The notes under the pieces were generated by a model. The model did not search any database. It saw nothing but the letters and a program-made list of their open reading frames with translations, and was not told the DNA's origin. From the NCBI RefSeq assembly GCF_003121295.1, contig NZ_PHNC01000007.1:186001-250000 (forward strand): a stretch of 64,000 bases of DNA, read 5' to 3'. Made by a program: the position numbers and the translations under genes. Positions 1-8,194 of the stretch are shown piece by piece (positions within the stretch are counted from its first letter, which is position 1; each line of letters opens with the position of its first letter). Origin of the DNA: Streptomyces orinoci (GTDB taxonomy: Bacteria; Actinomycetota; Actinomycetes; Streptomycetales; Streptomycetaceae).

Positions 1-1604
1 AAGAGGGCACGGTGGATCATCACCGGCCGCTGCCGCGAGGCATCCGCCGCGGTGTACTGCAGATCGAAGCGCTCCGGCAGGTTGAAGTCCAGCTGGATGG
101 TGGACATCTGCCAGGTACGGCCGATGGCGTCCTTCGCCTGCACCGAGATCTTCGGGCCGTAGAAGGCCGCGCCACCGGGGTCGGCGACCAGTTCCAGACC
201 CTGCTTCTCGGCCACCTTGCGCAGCGTCTCGGTGGCCTCCTCCCACGCCTCGTCGGTGCCCACGAACTTCTGCTCGTCCTTGGTGGACAGCTCCAGGTAG
301 AAGTCGTTGAGGCCGTAGTCACGCAGCAGGTCCAGCACAAAGGTGAGGGTCTTGTCGAGCTCCTCCGCCATCTGCTCGCGGGTGCAGTAGATGTGCGCGT
401 CGTCCTGGGTGAAGCCGCGCGCCCGGGTCAGGCCGTGCACCACACCCGACTTCTCGTACCGGTACACCGTGCCGAACTCGAAGAAGCGCAGCGGGAGTTC
501 ACGGTAGGAGCGGCCCCGCGCATCGAAGATCAGGTTGTGCATGGGGCAGTTCATGGGCTTGAGGTAGTAGTCCACGCCCTCGTCGAGCTGCATGGGCGGG
601 TACATACCGTCCGCGTACCAGTCCAGGTGCCCCGAGGTCTCGAAGAGCTTCCCCTTGGTGGCGTGCGGGGTGTAGACGAACTCGTAGCCCTCTTCCTCGT
701 GCCGCTTGCGCGAGTAGTCCTCCATCACCCGGCGCACGATGCCGCCCTTGGGGTGGAAGACCGCCAGGCCGGAGCCGATCTGCTCCGGGATGGAGAACAG
801 GTCCAGCTCGGCACCGAGCTTGCGGTGGTCGCGCTTCTCGGCCTCGGCGAGGAACTCCAGGTGCGCCTTGAGCTCGTCCTTGGTCGGCCAGGCGGTGCCG
901 TAGATGCGCTGCAGCATCGGGTTCTTCTCGCTGCCCCGCCAGTACGCGGCCGCGTTCCGCATCAGCTTGAACGCCGGGATCATCCGGGTGCTGGGCAGGT
1001 GCGGACCCCGGCAGAGGTCCTTCCAGCACAGGTCCCCGGTCTTGGGGTCCAGGTTGTCGTAGATGGTCAGCTCGCCGGCGCCGACCTCCACATCCGCGCC
1101 GTCGTCGTGGGAGGCGGAGCCCTTGAGGCCGATCAGCTCCAGCTTGTACGGCTCGTCCGCCAGCTCCTCGCGGGCCGCCTCGTCGGTGACCACCCGGCGG
1201 GAGAACTTCTGTCCCCGCTTGATGATCTCCTGCATCTTCTTCTCGATGAGCTTGAGGTCATCGGGGTGGAAGGGCTTCTCCACATCGAAGTCGTAGTAGA
1301 AGCCGTCCTTGACCGGCGGGCCGATGCCCAGCTTGGCCTCGGGGAACAGCTCCTGCACGGCCTGGGCCATGACATGCGCGGTGGAGTGGCGCAGGATGTT
1401 CAGGCCGTCCTCGGAGGAGATCTCCACCGGCTCGATCTCGTCACCGTCGGCCGGCTCGTAGGCGAGGTCCTTCAGCTCCCCGCCGACCCGGGCGGCGACA
1501 ACGGTGCGCTGACTGGCGAACAGCTCGGCCGCCGTGGTGCCCGTGGTCACCACGCGCTCTTCCCGCTCGGAATCGCGTTGGATGATCACACGGACGTCTG
1601 ACAC
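1..1604 (-). CDS. thrS: Threonyl-tRNA synthetase, C-terminus cut by window edge
   Basis: Charges tRNA-Thr with threonine in the cytoplasm. About 534 N-terminal residues are present; the remainder lies left of base 1. Visible in order are an N-terminal TGS-like domain, the editing domain with the HSTAH segment typical of ThrRS, and the class II catalytic core with motif 2 around a [10 protein letters not shown] segment and the zinc-binding NCPMHN segment. The GTG start at 1604 is preceded by GGAGAG six bases upstream and the reading continues without interruption, so the start is well supported. Downstream genes cannot be seen. The family and the frame are certain; only the C-terminal anticodon-binding part is missing. 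Confidence 0.97.
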   Translation of the reverse strand, partial: MSDVRVIIQRDSEREERVVTTGTTAAELFASQRTVVAARVGGELKDLAYEPADGDEIEPVEISSEDGLNILRHSTAHVMAQAVQELFPEAKLGIGPPVKDGFYYDFDVEKPFHPDDLKLIEKKMQEIIKRGQKFSRRVVTDEAAREELADEPYKLELIGLKGSASHDDGADVEVGAGELTIYDNLDPKTGDLCWKDLCRGPHLPSTRMIPAFKLMRNAAAYWRGSEKNPMLQRIYGTAWPTKDELKAHLEFLAEAEKRDHRKLGAELDLFSIPEQIGSGLAVFHPKGGIVRRVMEDYSRKRHEEEGYEFVYTPHATKGKLFETSGHLDWYADGMYPPMQLDEGVDYYLKPMNCPMHNLIFDARGRSYRELPLRFFEFGTVYRYEKSGVVHGLTRARGFTQDDAHIYCTREQMAEELDKTLTFVLDLLRDYGLNDFYLELSTKDEQKFVGTDEAWEEATETLRKVAEKQGLELVADPGGAAFYGPKISVQAKDAIGRTWQMSTIQLDFNLPERFDLQYTAADASRQRPVMIHRAL

Positions 1605-1688
1605 CGGACTCTCCTGACTCAGGGGACGCGACAGCGGACGCTGCGCGCCTGAATCGTACCGAGCCCCGCCGCCCGACCGCTAAACGCC

Positions 1689-2849
1689 TCAGCCGTCCCC
1701 TTCCTTCTCCCCCAGCGCGTCCAGACTGGCCTGCAGCGACTTCAGCAGCCGGTCGCGCTCCGAGGCATCCACCGCCGCCGGCACCACGCTCCCGCCGGTC
1801 AGCCGCCGGAATCCGCCCCGGCTCTCCAGCCGCCCGCTGACCACCACCGGCAGCCCCACCAGATGGGCCTGGCCGGCGGTCCGGTAGTCGTCCTCCCCCA
1901 GCTCCGCCCGGACCTCCGCCACCTCGGCCCCGTCCAGCACCCGCAGCCGCACCACACCGGGCCCGCCCGGGGCCTCGCGCCACATCCGCACCACGGTCCC
2001 GGTGATTCGCACCGGAAGCGACGGCTCCTGCCGCAGATAGCGGGCACCGGCCTCGCGCAGCACCGGAAGGTCGCCCGGGGAGAACTCCACCGGCTCCGGA
2101 CGGGCGGCGAAACCTTCCGGCGGCCCGGCGGCCGGCGCCCACTCGGCCTGGATCCGCACCCCCTGGGAACCGCCGGCCAGCGCCACGATGGCCTCGGTGA
2201 GCTCCTGGCACACCCCCGCCCGCACCGCCGCCTCGAAGGCCTCGGCCCGCCCGGTCGCCCGCTGGTAGTCGGTGGCGTCCCGGGCCGCGTACAGCGCCCG
2301 CAGCAGCGCGGCTACGGCCGGCCGGCCATCGTGCCCGGTGCCCACCGGCAGGAACACGGTCAGCTCCCGGCCGGAGCGCACCGGCCCCAGCAGGGCCCCG
2401 CCCAGCACCGCCTCGGCCTGCCGGCGGCCCCGGGCGCCGTGGTAGCGGGCCCGCCGCCCGGCGGCCAGCGCCCCGGCCAGCAGCATGGCGCGCGCCCCGG
2501 CGCGCAATCGTTCCTGCGCACTCCACGCGGCGGCGGGCGCGGCGGGCTCGGGCACCTCCCGGTACCAGCGCAGTTCGTCACTGGGCACCCGCAGGGCGAT
2601 CAGCACCTGGCGCGCCGAGGGGGCGGGACTGCGCTCCAGCGCCGTCACCGCCTCGGCGATCAGGTCGGCGCTGTCCGGGAATGCGCCGCTGTCCGGCACC
2701 AGCAGACTGGTCCCCGGCCCCTCGGGGGGCGTCCAGCGGCTGTAGTGACCGGCGGCGGACCCACGCCGCCGCCAGCCGTGCCGGGCCAGCAGGGCGCCCA
2801 GTACGACGGGATCGGCGGGCCCGGCCGGCCCGGGGGCGCGGCATGCCAT
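1689..2849 (-). CDS. Conserved hypothetical protein coupled to DUF4365 gene
   Basis: A 386-residue protein without signal peptide or membrane segment and rich in Ala, Gly, Pro and Arg. I do not recognise a catalytic domain. The middle part (about residues 120-210) has alternating hydrophobic strands and helices, and the C-terminal third (about 255-370) contains a strand-rich stretch, RITGTVVRMW followed by VRLRVLDG, that looks like an OB- or SH3-like fold; this is only an impression. Its ATG shares one base with the TGA of the upstream DUF4365 gene (TGATG at 2851-2847), so the two are almost certainly co-translated. The role is unknown; co-occurrence next to thrS seems to be a conserved Streptomyces arrangement. 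Confidence 0.75.
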   Translation of the reverse strand: MACRAPGPAGPADPVVLGALLARHGWRRRGSAAGHYSRWTPPEGPGTSLLVPDSGAFPDSADLIAEAVTALERSPAPSARQVLIALRVPSDELRWYREVPEPAAPAAAWSAQERLRAGARAMLLAGALAAGRRARYHGARGRRQAEAVLGGALLGPVRSGRELTVFLPVGTGHDGRPAVAALLRALYAARDATDYQRATGRAEAFEAAVRAGVCQELTEAIVALAGGSQGVRIQAEWAPAAGPPEGFAARPEPVEFSPGDLPVLREAGARYLRQEPSLPVRITGTVVRMWREAPGGPGVVRLRVLDGAEVAEVRAELGEDDYRTAGQAHLVGLPVVVSGRLESRGGFRRLTGGSVVPAAVDASERDRLLKSLQASLDALGEKEGDG

Positions 2850-3442
2850 CAGGGTCTCCCTCCCGCCCCCACCCGGTTCATGATCTCGCAGAGGGCGTGG
2901 TCGTCGAAGACGTGCGAGGTGGGGATCCGCACGGTGGTTCTGCGCCGGCCGGTGACCGGGTGGCCCGCCAGGTTGGCCCAGTAACAGCAGTGACGCAGCT
3001 CCAGCCGCTCATGGCCGGCGCGCAGCCAGTCGTCCTGGCACCGGGGGGCGACCATGACCACCAGGATCTTGTGTACGGACACCGGGGTGCGGGCCAGCTT
3101 GACCAGGTGGTCGTTGTCCAGAGTGAAGGGAAACGTTGCGGCGGGCGGCCCGAAGGGGGCCGTGCGGGCGGCCAGTTGATAGGTGCACTTGAGCTGCACC
3201 TTGATGGTCACCTCGTCGTCCGCGGTGTGCCCGGGGGCGCTGTGGCTGACGTGCCAGTCGATGCCGTAGTCGGGAAAGGGCTGGGCCAGTGAACAGCCCG
3301 CCGCGGCGGCCACGGCGTGCAGATAGCCGACCTGGAGGGTCTCCATGCACGCGGTGACGGCGAGCGCACCGCGCCGTGCCGCGGGCCGCCCGGCCGCCGG
3401 TTCCCTGACCGCCGCGGCCGGGTCGGGCTGGGCGAGCGCCAT
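2849..3442 (-). CDS. DUF4365 domain protein
   Basis: A 197-residue cytoplasmic protein. The segments GIDWHVSH and VQLKCTYQL resemble the restriction-endonuclease-like D...(Q/E)xK core that defines DUF4365, a family of predicted nuclease-fold proteins often found beside mobile or defence genes but here in a core locus. The chosen ATG at 3442 follows a GGAAGG ribosome-binding site about ten bases upstream; in-frame extension further upstream loses coding character. The gene overlaps the next gene by one base (TGATG), indicating an operon of two. The nuclease-fold assignment is inferred from the motif only, and enzyme activity is unproven. Confidence 0.75.
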   Translation of the reverse strand: MALAQPDPAAAVREPAAGRPAARRGALAVTACMETLQVGYLHAVAAAAGCSLAQPFPDYGIDWHVSHSAPGHTADDEVTIKVQLKCTYQLAARTAPFGPPAATFPFTLDNDHLVKLARTPVSVHKILVVMVAPRCQDDWLRAGHERLELRHCCYWANLAGHPVTGRRRTTVRIPTSHVFDDHALCEIMNRVGAGGRP

Positions 3443-3608
3443 GTCCGAAACACCTTCCGGGATCTCCGGCCCCCTTGCTCGTACAAGTGTGTTGTCTCCA
3501 CCCCAACTCCCGCGCAAACGAGGGCGGTTCGGGGTGCGGGATGACCGGGTATCACCTGCCGGGAGTGGGAAACACGCCATTTGCCGGGCAGACGCGAGGA
3601 GTTGTGAC

Positions 3609-4334
3609 ATGGGGTGCTGGTTCGAGGGGCCTCTTGCCGCGTTCGACACCGAGACCACCGGGGTCGATGTGGAGCACGACCGCATCGTGTCGGCGGCTCT
3701 GGTGGTGCAGTCCCAGGCCGGGGGCCCGCCCCTGGTCACCCGCTGGCTGGTCAATCCGGGGGTGCCGGTGCCGGAGGGCGCGACGGCGATACACGGACTG
3801 ACCGACGCCCACCTCCAGCGGCACGGCAGGTGGCCGGCGCCGGTGATGGAGGAGGTGGCCCGGGCCCTGGCGGAGCAGACGGCGGGCGGCGTCCCGCTGG
3901 TGGTGATGAACGCGCCCTTCGATCTGACTCTGCTGGACCGGGAGTTGCGCCGCCACCGGGCCCAGCCGCTGGCCGGCTATCTCGACGGCGCCCCGCTGTG
4001 CGTCCTGGACCCCTGGGTGCTCGACAAGCACCTCGACCGCTACCGCAAGGGCCACCGCACCCTGGCCGATCTGTGCCTGCACTACGGCATAGAGCTGACC
4101 GGCGCCCATGACGCGGCCGCCGACGCGGTGGCGGCGCTGGAGCTGGTACGGGCGATAGGCCGCCGCTTCGCCTCCCGGCTGGACCGGCTCAGCCCGGCGG
4201 AGCTGCACGCCCGCCAGACGGTGTGGCACGCGGCACAGGCGCGCGGGCTGCAGGCCTGGTTCGCCCGCAATGGTTCGAGCGAGCAGTGCGATCCGGCCTG
4301 GCCACTGCGCCCCCGGCTGTCGGCGGCCGCCTGA
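3609..4334 (+). CDS. DEDDh 3'-5' exonuclease (DnaQ-like)
   Basis: A 241-residue member of the DNA polymerase III epsilon/DEDDh exonuclease family. It is predicted to remove nucleotides from 3' ends using two metal ions. Exo I is FDTET with D13 and E15, Exo II is NAPFD with D105, and Exo III is H167 followed by D172 in the segment GAHDAAADAV, so all five catalytic positions are present. The ATG is chosen because GAGGAG lies seven bases upstream and the conserved domain begins immediately. It is a stand-alone exonuclease without the polymerase-binding C-terminus of a replicative epsilon subunit, so a repair or nucleotide-trimming role is likelier than proofreading. Confidence 0.92.
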   Translation: MGCWFEGPLAAFDTETTGVDVEHDRIVSAALVVQSQAGGPPLVTRWLVNPGVPVPEGATAIHGLTDAHLQRHGRWPAPVMEEVARALAEQTAGGVPLVVMNAPFDLTLLDRELRRHRAQPLAGYLDGAPLCVLDPWVLDKHLDRYRKGHRTLADLCLHYGIELTGAHDAAADAVAALELVRAIGRRFASRLDRLSPAELHARQTVWHAAQARGLQAWFARNGSSEQCDPAWPLRPRLSAAA

Positions 4335-4350
4335 TCCGGCCAACGCACAA

Positions 4351-4378
4351 GGCCGGTCCGTCAGTTGACGGACCGGCC
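4351..4378. terminator. Hairpin between exonuclease gene and tRNA-Val
   Basis: The arms GGCCGGTCCGTCA and TGACGGACCGGCC are exact complements with a minimal loop. The hairpin lies 17 bases after the exonuclease stop and ten bases after the 3' end of the minus-strand tRNA-Val, so it can end both convergent transcripts. On the minus strand it is followed by TTGTG, only a weak U tract. Confidence 0.75.
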
Positions 4379-4387
4379 TCGGGGCGG

Positions 4388-4459
4388 TGGGCGATACTGG
4401 GATCGAACCAGTGACCTCTTCGGTGTGAACGAAGCGCTCTCCCGCTGAGCTAATCGCCC
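4388..4459 (-). tRNA. tRNA-Val(CAC), copy 1
   Basis: A 72-nt cloverleaf. The acceptor GGGCGAT pairs with ATCGCCC, the D arm is GCTC/GAGC, the anticodon stem is CTTCG/CGAAG with loop TTCACAC (anticodon CAC, reading GTG), and the T arm contains GGTTCGATCCC. The discriminator is A and CCA is not encoded. The sequence is identical to the copy at 5057-5128. Confidence 0.96.
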
Positions 4460-4523
4460 TCGCGTTCCCTCCGGGGTCTCCCCCGGGAACGCACTGAACA
4501 ATACAGGCCGCGACGGCTCTCCA

Positions 4524-4988
4524 TCAAATCCCTTCCGGACGGCGCTCGAGCAGGGCCCGCAGCCCCCGCCGGCCGCGGCGCATCATCCAGGCGTGGTTGG
4601 CGATGAAGACGGGCCGGCCGGGCACCGCCAGCCACCGCATCAGCGGCTTGCGCACCTCGACCTCCTGCTCGAAACGGGCGGTGCTGCCGGCGGCGCCACG
4701 GGGCAGCACGGTCCAGCGCACCCAGCCCTCCAGGTCGCCATGGACGGTGATCTCCAGGACCCGGGCCCGCGGATCGCGCCGGCTCTCCCGCGCGGTGAGG
4801 TCCAGGCCATAGGGCAGGAGCGAGCGCAGCCGCACGCCCCCGCTGACGCCGTCGGCACCCACGGTCACCCCGCGGATCTGCGGCCACCAGGAGGGATAGC
4901 GTTCGGCGTCCTCCAGGAGCCGGTAGACCGTGTCCGGGGGTGCGTCGAGCGGCCAGTCGTCGCGGAAGCGGTAGTGATGCAGGGCCAT
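4524..4988 (-). CDS. SRPBCC (START-like, polyketide cyclase-type) protein
   Basis: A 154-residue protein of the SRPBCC/START superfamily, whose members form a helix-grip pocket for a hydrophobic ligand. The N-terminal pattern FRDDWPLDAPPDTVYRLLED and the following YPSWWPQ segment are characteristic of the 'coenzyme Q-binding/polyketide cyclase' branch, and alternating strands follow to residue 130. There is no catalytic signature, so the ligand and function are unknown. The gene sits between two identical tRNA-Val(CAC) genes on the same strand, and its ATG lies only 17 bases after the U tract of a strong terminator, so it needs its own compact promoter or depends on read-through. An upstream extension would run through the tRNA and is rejected. 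Confidence 0.85.
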   Translation of the reverse strand: MALHHYRFRDDWPLDAPPDTVYRLLEDAERYPSWWPQIRGVTVGADGVSGGVRLRSLLPYGLDLTARESRRDPRARVLEITVHGDLEGWVRWTVLPRGAAGSTARFEQEVEVRKPLMRWLAVPGRPVFIANHAWMMRRGRRGLRALLERRPEGI

Positions 4989-5005
4989 GCCCGCCAGCGC
5001 ATACG

Positions 5006-5049
5006 AAAAACCGGGGGTCCGCAAGGCTTCCTGCCTTGCGGACCCCCGG
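5006..5049 (-). terminator. Strong intrinsic terminator of tRNA-Val copy 2
   Basis: A perfect 16-bp stem (CCGGGGGTCCGCAAGG at 5011-5026 with its complement at 5034-5049) has a 7-nt loop and is followed on the minus strand by five U residues (5010-5006). This canonical form is rare in Streptomyces. It starts seven bases after the tRNA 3' end. Confidence 0.93.
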
Positions 5050-5056
5050 TCCGTGG

Positions 5057-5128
5057 TGGGCGATACTGGGATCGAACCAGTGACCTCTTCGGTGTGAACG
5101 AAGCGCTCTCCCGCTGAGCTAATCGCCC
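5057..5128 (-). tRNA. tRNA-Val(CAC), copy 2
   Basis: All 72 positions are identical to the copy at 4388-4459: acceptor GGGCGAT/ATCGCCC, anticodon loop TTCACAC and T loop TTCGATC. The identity shows gene conversion or a recent duplication around the SRPBCC gene. It is followed by its own terminator. Confidence 0.96.
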
Positions 5129-5321
5129 GGGCGCACCGCAAACATTACCCCATGTCAGGCCCTACCCAGAACCACTCGGCCGCCCCACCACCCCGGCCGT
5201 AACCGTCCACGCCCGGCGCCGGGTAAATCGACGGTTACTGAATCTCACCGAAATGGCCGCTTTACCGGCGAAGACGGTCGGCCGTCCGAGGTACATGAAC
5301 TGTCCCAAAACGGTCAGAGGG

Positions 5322-5345
5322 GTTTACAACGGCACCGTAGGTGGC
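5322..5345 (+). promoter_or_regulatory. Candidate SigB/SigH-type promoter of ssgB
   Basis: GTTT at 5322-5325, a 14-base spacer and GGTGGC at 5340-5345 lie about 60 bases before the ssgB ATG. SigB-like factors of Streptomyces prefer GTTT with a GGGTAT-like -10, and ssgB is known to be under SigH in S. coelicolor. The -10 match is imperfect, so this is a candidate only. Confidence 0.4.
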
Positions 5346-5406
5346 ATGTCGATTTCGCCGACGTGCGAATCCCCGAGCGCACACTGAGCGAAAGGCCCTG
5401 GCGCTT

Positions 5407-5820
5407 ATGAACACCACGGTCAGCTGTGAGCTGCACCTGCGCCTCGTTGTGTCGAGCGAATCGTCACTGCCTGTACCCGCAGGTCTGCGATACGACACGT
5501 CCGATCCGTATGCGGTGCACGCCACTTTCCACACCGGAGCCGAAGAAACGGTCGAATGGGTCTTCGCCCGGGACCTGCTCGCCGAGGGCCTGCACCGGCC
5601 CACCGGCACCGGCGACGTCCGCGTATGGCCGTCCCGCAGTCACGGCCAGGGCGTCGTGTGCATCGCGCTGAGTTCTCCCGAGGGCGAGGCCCTGCTGGAG
5701 GCTCCGGCGCGAGCCCTGGAGTCGTTCCTCAAGCGAACCGACGCCGCCGTCCCGCCGGGCACCGAGCACCGGCACTTCGACCTGGATACCGAGCTCTCCC
5801 ACATCCTGGCCGAGAGCTAG
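5407..5820 (+). CDS. ssgB: SsgB, sporulation-specific cell-division activator
   Basis: A 137-residue SsgA-like protein. SsgB marks future septum sites in aerial hyphae, where SsgA positions it, and recruits FtsZ for sporulation division. The sequence from MNTTVSCELHLRLVV to the C-terminal ELSHILAES agrees almost residue for residue with what I remember of S. coelicolor SsgB, the most conserved member of the family, and its length is the usual 137. The ATG is set by GAAAGG about ten bases upstream. The gene is monocistronic: tRNA genes lie upstream on the other strand and a strong hairpin follows at 5899. A candidate stress-sigma promoter lies 60 bases upstream. Confidence 0.98.
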   Translation: MNTTVSCELHLRLVVSSESSLPVPAGLRYDTSDPYAVHATFHTGAEETVEWVFARDLLAEGLHRPTGTGDVRVWPSRSHGQGVVCIALSSPEGEALLEAPARALESFLKRTDAAVPPGTEHRHFDLDTELSHILAES

Positions 5821-5898
5821 CCCGGTAGCCGGGAAGCGCACCGCCCACTCGGGGAGGCGGGGCGCACACCACACGCATTCATCTCGCATAGGGCACCC

Positions 5899-5942
5899 CG
5901 CCGATGCCGTCACCGCGAAGAGCCGCGGTGGCGGCATCGGCG
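5899..5942. terminator. Bidirectional terminator after ssgB
   Basis: Two 19-nt arms (5899-5917 and 5924-5942) are complementary apart from one G-U position and enclose the 6-nt loop AAGAGC. The hairpin is centred between ssgB and the convergent small membrane protein gene and probably ends both transcripts. There is no T run. Confidence 0.8.
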
Positions 5943-6002
5943 CGTACGAGTGGTACGGGCGGTACGGAAGCTAGGAGCCCGTCGCGTCCGCAGGAGTGCG
6001 CC

Positions 6003-6143
6003 TCACCAGCGGTACAGGTCATGCACGGCGGTCAGCAGGATCAGTGTCGCCACCAGGGTGAGGAAGAGCATCAGCGGCGGCTGGGAGAGGGCGAAGAGAC
6101 AGCCGCGGGGTTCCTCGGCGGTGTCTGCCGGTTCATTGTTCAT
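6003..6143 (-). CDS. Small single-span membrane protein, 46 residues
   Basis: The ORF begins MNNEPADTAEEPRGCLF and continues with one hydrophobic helix (about residues 22-40, rich in Leu, Val and Thr) ending HDLYRW. An acidic N-terminus and a short tail suggest an N-in membrane peptide. It lies 66 bases downstream of the 146-residue membrane protein gene on the same strand and probably shares its transcript. GGAG directly abuts the ATG with no spacer, and an in-frame TGA 12 codons upstream leaves no standard alternative start; the out-of-frame ATG at +7 gives only a 21-residue peptide. No function is recognised. The clean composition and placement support a real gene. Confidence 0.6.
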   Translation of the reverse strand: MNNEPADTAEEPRGCLFALSQPPLMLFLTLVATLILLTAVHDLYRW

Positions 6144-6209
6144 CTCCGGCAGATCATGGCCCAGTTCGCCATGGCTGCTTCACAACCTGGTGGATACGTA
6201 CAGGAGTTG

Positions 6210-6650
6210 TCAGATTCCGTGCTTCTTGAGAATCGCCTCGATGTCTGAGAAGTCGTCACCGGACGAATCCTGCTTGGACTTGGTCTTGGAGCGCTGTGCA
6301 GGGCGGGCCGGCCCGAGGGACGGAGCGGAGGCTCCCGGCGCCGCCACCTCCCGGCCCTCGGCGGCCGCCGTCCGGCGCTCCTTGCGCCCGCCGCCACCAC
6401 GGCGCTCGGCCGCCCTGGTCACCATGAACAGCAGGGCGGACAGCGCGAGAACGCCGAAACCGGCCCATACGGTGGGCTTGAAGACCAGACCAGTGACCCA
6501 GTCGATGATCCCCGTCATGACCAGCCCGATGGGAATGAGGGAGTAGGCCGCTATCCGGGCGGCGGCGAGGAAGCGCTTGCGGTAGGCAGTCAGCAGGGCG
6601 ATGCCCAGGCCGCCCGCGGACACCGCGGCGCATACGGTCGAGGTCAGCAT
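6210..6650 (-). CDS. Membrane protein with basic C-terminal tail
   Basis: A 146-residue protein with three hydrophobic helices in the first half (about residues 5-22, 35-52 and 60-77), followed by a charged, disordered linker and a C-terminal segment SGDDFSDIEAILKKHGI. The last motif, an acidic amphipathic helix ending KKHGI, looks like a docking peptide and is the most distinctive part. The ATG at 6650 has a perfect AGGAGG six bases upstream, and the longer in-frame extension has no such support. The gene is probably the first of a two-gene unit with the 46-residue peptide gene. The family is unnamed; some actinobacterial relatives carry unreliable 'cellulose synthase' labels. Confidence 0.82.
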   Translation of the reverse strand: MLTSTVCAAVSAGGLGIALLTAYRKRFLAAARIAAYSLIPIGLVMTGIIDWVTGLVFKPTVWAGFGVLALSALLFMVTRAAERRGGGGRKERRTAAAEGREVAAPGASAPSLGPARPAQRSKTKSKQDSSGDDFSDIEAILKKHGI

Positions 6651-6817
6651 CCGGTCCTCCTGCCGATGACGGTCTTCTTCATCCATCCTGCACCGGCGCG
6701 AGCGGCGCATGCCACGATCGGACCAGGGCTCAGGGAGAACTCCGGGTCGGCTCAGGGTCGCGGCTCCTCCCCCGGACCGAGATCCCGTCCACCCGCCGGG
6801 GCTGGAAGACTGGCCCC

Positions 6818-7324
6818 ATGAGCGAGACCACCACCCCCCGGGCCGTACTCGACGTCTGGTGCGAGCTGCAGTGCCCGGACTGCCGGACCGCCCTGGACGA
6901 CCTTCGCGCACTGCGCGCCCGCTACGGGGACCGGCTGGAGATCCAGCTGCGGCACTTCCCGCTGGAGAAGCACAAGCACGCCTATGCCGCCGCCCAGGCC
7001 GCCGAGGAGGCGGCGGTACAGGGCCGGGCCTGGCCGTATGTGGAGGCGGTGCTGGCCCGCGCCGAGGAACTCGGCGAGCGCGGCGAGCCGCTCCTGACGG
7101 AGGTGGCCCGTGAGCTCGGGCTGGACGCCGAGGAGCTGGACACCGCGCTGATCGACGGGCGGCACCTGCTGGTCGTCGACGCGGACCAGGCCGAGGGCCG
7201 GGCGATCGGGGTGACCGGCACGCCCACCTATGTCATCGGCGGCGAACGGCTGGACGGCGGCCGGAGCCAGGAGGGGCTGCGGGAGCGGATCGAGGAGATC
7301 GCCGACCGGCTGCTGGCCGGCTAG
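6818..7324 (+). CDS. DsbA-family thioredoxin-fold oxidoreductase
   Basis: A 168-residue DsbA/FrnE-type protein. The active-site CPDC occupies residues 19-22 right after the first strand, the inserted helical domain follows, and the cis-proline loop GTPTYV has Pro137. No signal peptide is present, so it probably works in the cytoplasm as a thiol oxidoreductase or isomerase, perhaps with mycothiol (inference). Length and domain order match the family. The terminal TAG lies in a CTAG palindrome (7321-7324) that also provides the TAG of the convergent GNAT gene, so the two coding regions overlap by four bases. Confidence 0.9.
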   Translation: MSETTTPRAVLDVWCELQCPDCRTALDDLRALRARYGDRLEIQLRHFPLEKHKHAYAAAQAAEEAAVQGRAWPYVEAVLARAEELGERGEPLLTEVARELGLDAEELDTALIDGRHLLVVDADQAEGRAIGVTGTPTYVIGGERLDGGRSQEGLRERIEEIADRLLAG

Positions 7325-8145
7325 AGCAGCGCCTTGTGCAGGGTGAATGACGTAGGCCGGTAGCCCAGCGACTCGTACAGCCGCCGGGCCACCGTGTTGG
7401 CGGTAAAGACATTCAGGGCCAGCCGGCGGGCCCCGGCCGCCAGGGACTCCCGCTCGGCCAGCAGCATCAGCGTCCGGCCGTGGCCGTGGCCGCGGTGGCC
7501 GGCGTGCACCGCCACGCTCAGTACATAACCGCCGCCGTCGAGCCGGGTGGCCAGCCAGAGCGTGCCGACGTCCGTGCCACGGTGGACCAGCACGCGCAGT
7601 ACGGTGCCGGGCGTGGCCGGGCCCTGCGGCAGGAAGGCGGCCTGGTCCTGCCGGGCCTTCGCCTCGGCCCGGTCGCGGGGCACTCCGCGCTCCGCCCAGT
7701 GCTCGGCGTACTGCGCCAGCTCCGCCTTCTGCCAGGCGGGGAACTCCTCCCGGCTCATCGGCCGGGCCACACTGTCCGCGGGCAGCCGGGGCGCGGTGGT
7801 GAGCGTTTTGGCCAGCCGCTGGCTGTCCTCGGTGTAGCCCAGGGCCGACGCGAGCTGCAGGGCCGCCCGGGCGGGGGCCGGGACGCTCACCTGAATCCGC
7901 TCGCACCCCCAGCCGCGCAGCACCTCCTCGGCGGCCAGCGCGGCGACCGTGCCGCGCCCCCGGTGCCGGTCCCGCTCGTCGATGGCCAGTCCGGCTATCC
8001 GGCCGATCCGCGGCCCGAAACGCGGGTGTGTGGACAGATCCACCGTGCCTACGCGCCTGCCGTTGACGCAGACGTCGTACGAACGGGACCTGCCGCCGTC
8101 CTCGGTGCGCTGCTCGGGTGCGGTGGGGCGCAGGGTGGTGGTCAC
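7321..8145 (-). CDS. GNAT acetyltransferase with two GNAT-like domains
   Basis: A 274-residue protein. The N-terminal half (residues 20-110) is a degenerate GNAT fold containing RGRGTVAALAAEEVL, and the C-terminal half holds an intact acetyl-CoA loop, HRGHGHGRTLMLLAE, followed by the typical end NTVARRLYESLGY. Such tandem arrangements usually have one active domain. The substrate is unknown. I place the start at the GTG at 8145 (VTTTLRPT), which I recall as the start of relatives; a GTG at 8181 in the same frame is possible, and neither has a good ribosome-binding site. It converges on the DsbA-like gene with overlapping stops. Confidence 0.88.
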   Translation of the reverse strand: MTTTLRPTAPEQRTEDGGRSRSYDVCVNGRRVGTVDLSTHPRFGPRIGRIAGLAIDERDRHRGRGTVAALAAEEVLRGWGCERIQVSVPAPARAALQLASALGYTEDSQRLAKTLTTAPRLPADSVARPMSREEFPAWQKAELAQYAEHWAERGVPRDRAEAKARQDQAAFLPQGPATPGTVLRVLVHRGTDVGTLWLATRLDGGGYVLSVAVHAGHRGHGHGRTLMLLAERESLAAGARRLALNVFTANTVARRLYESLGYRPTSFTLHKALL

Positions 8146-8194
8146 GGTGACGTTGTACCGGGCCCGGCCGGGCCGCGTCACGGGGTTTGCCGGA

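Noticed and set aside
12..1601. 529-codon plus-strand frame opposite thrS
   Set aside because: It is antisense to a certain ThrRS frame, has Leu/Gly/Val-rich composition without a ribosome-binding site and shows no domain.
1863..2984. 373-codon plus-strand frame opposite the unknown gene pair
   Set aside because: Pro/Gly/Arg-rich mirror of the minus-strand genes, which are coupled by TGATG and have better composition.
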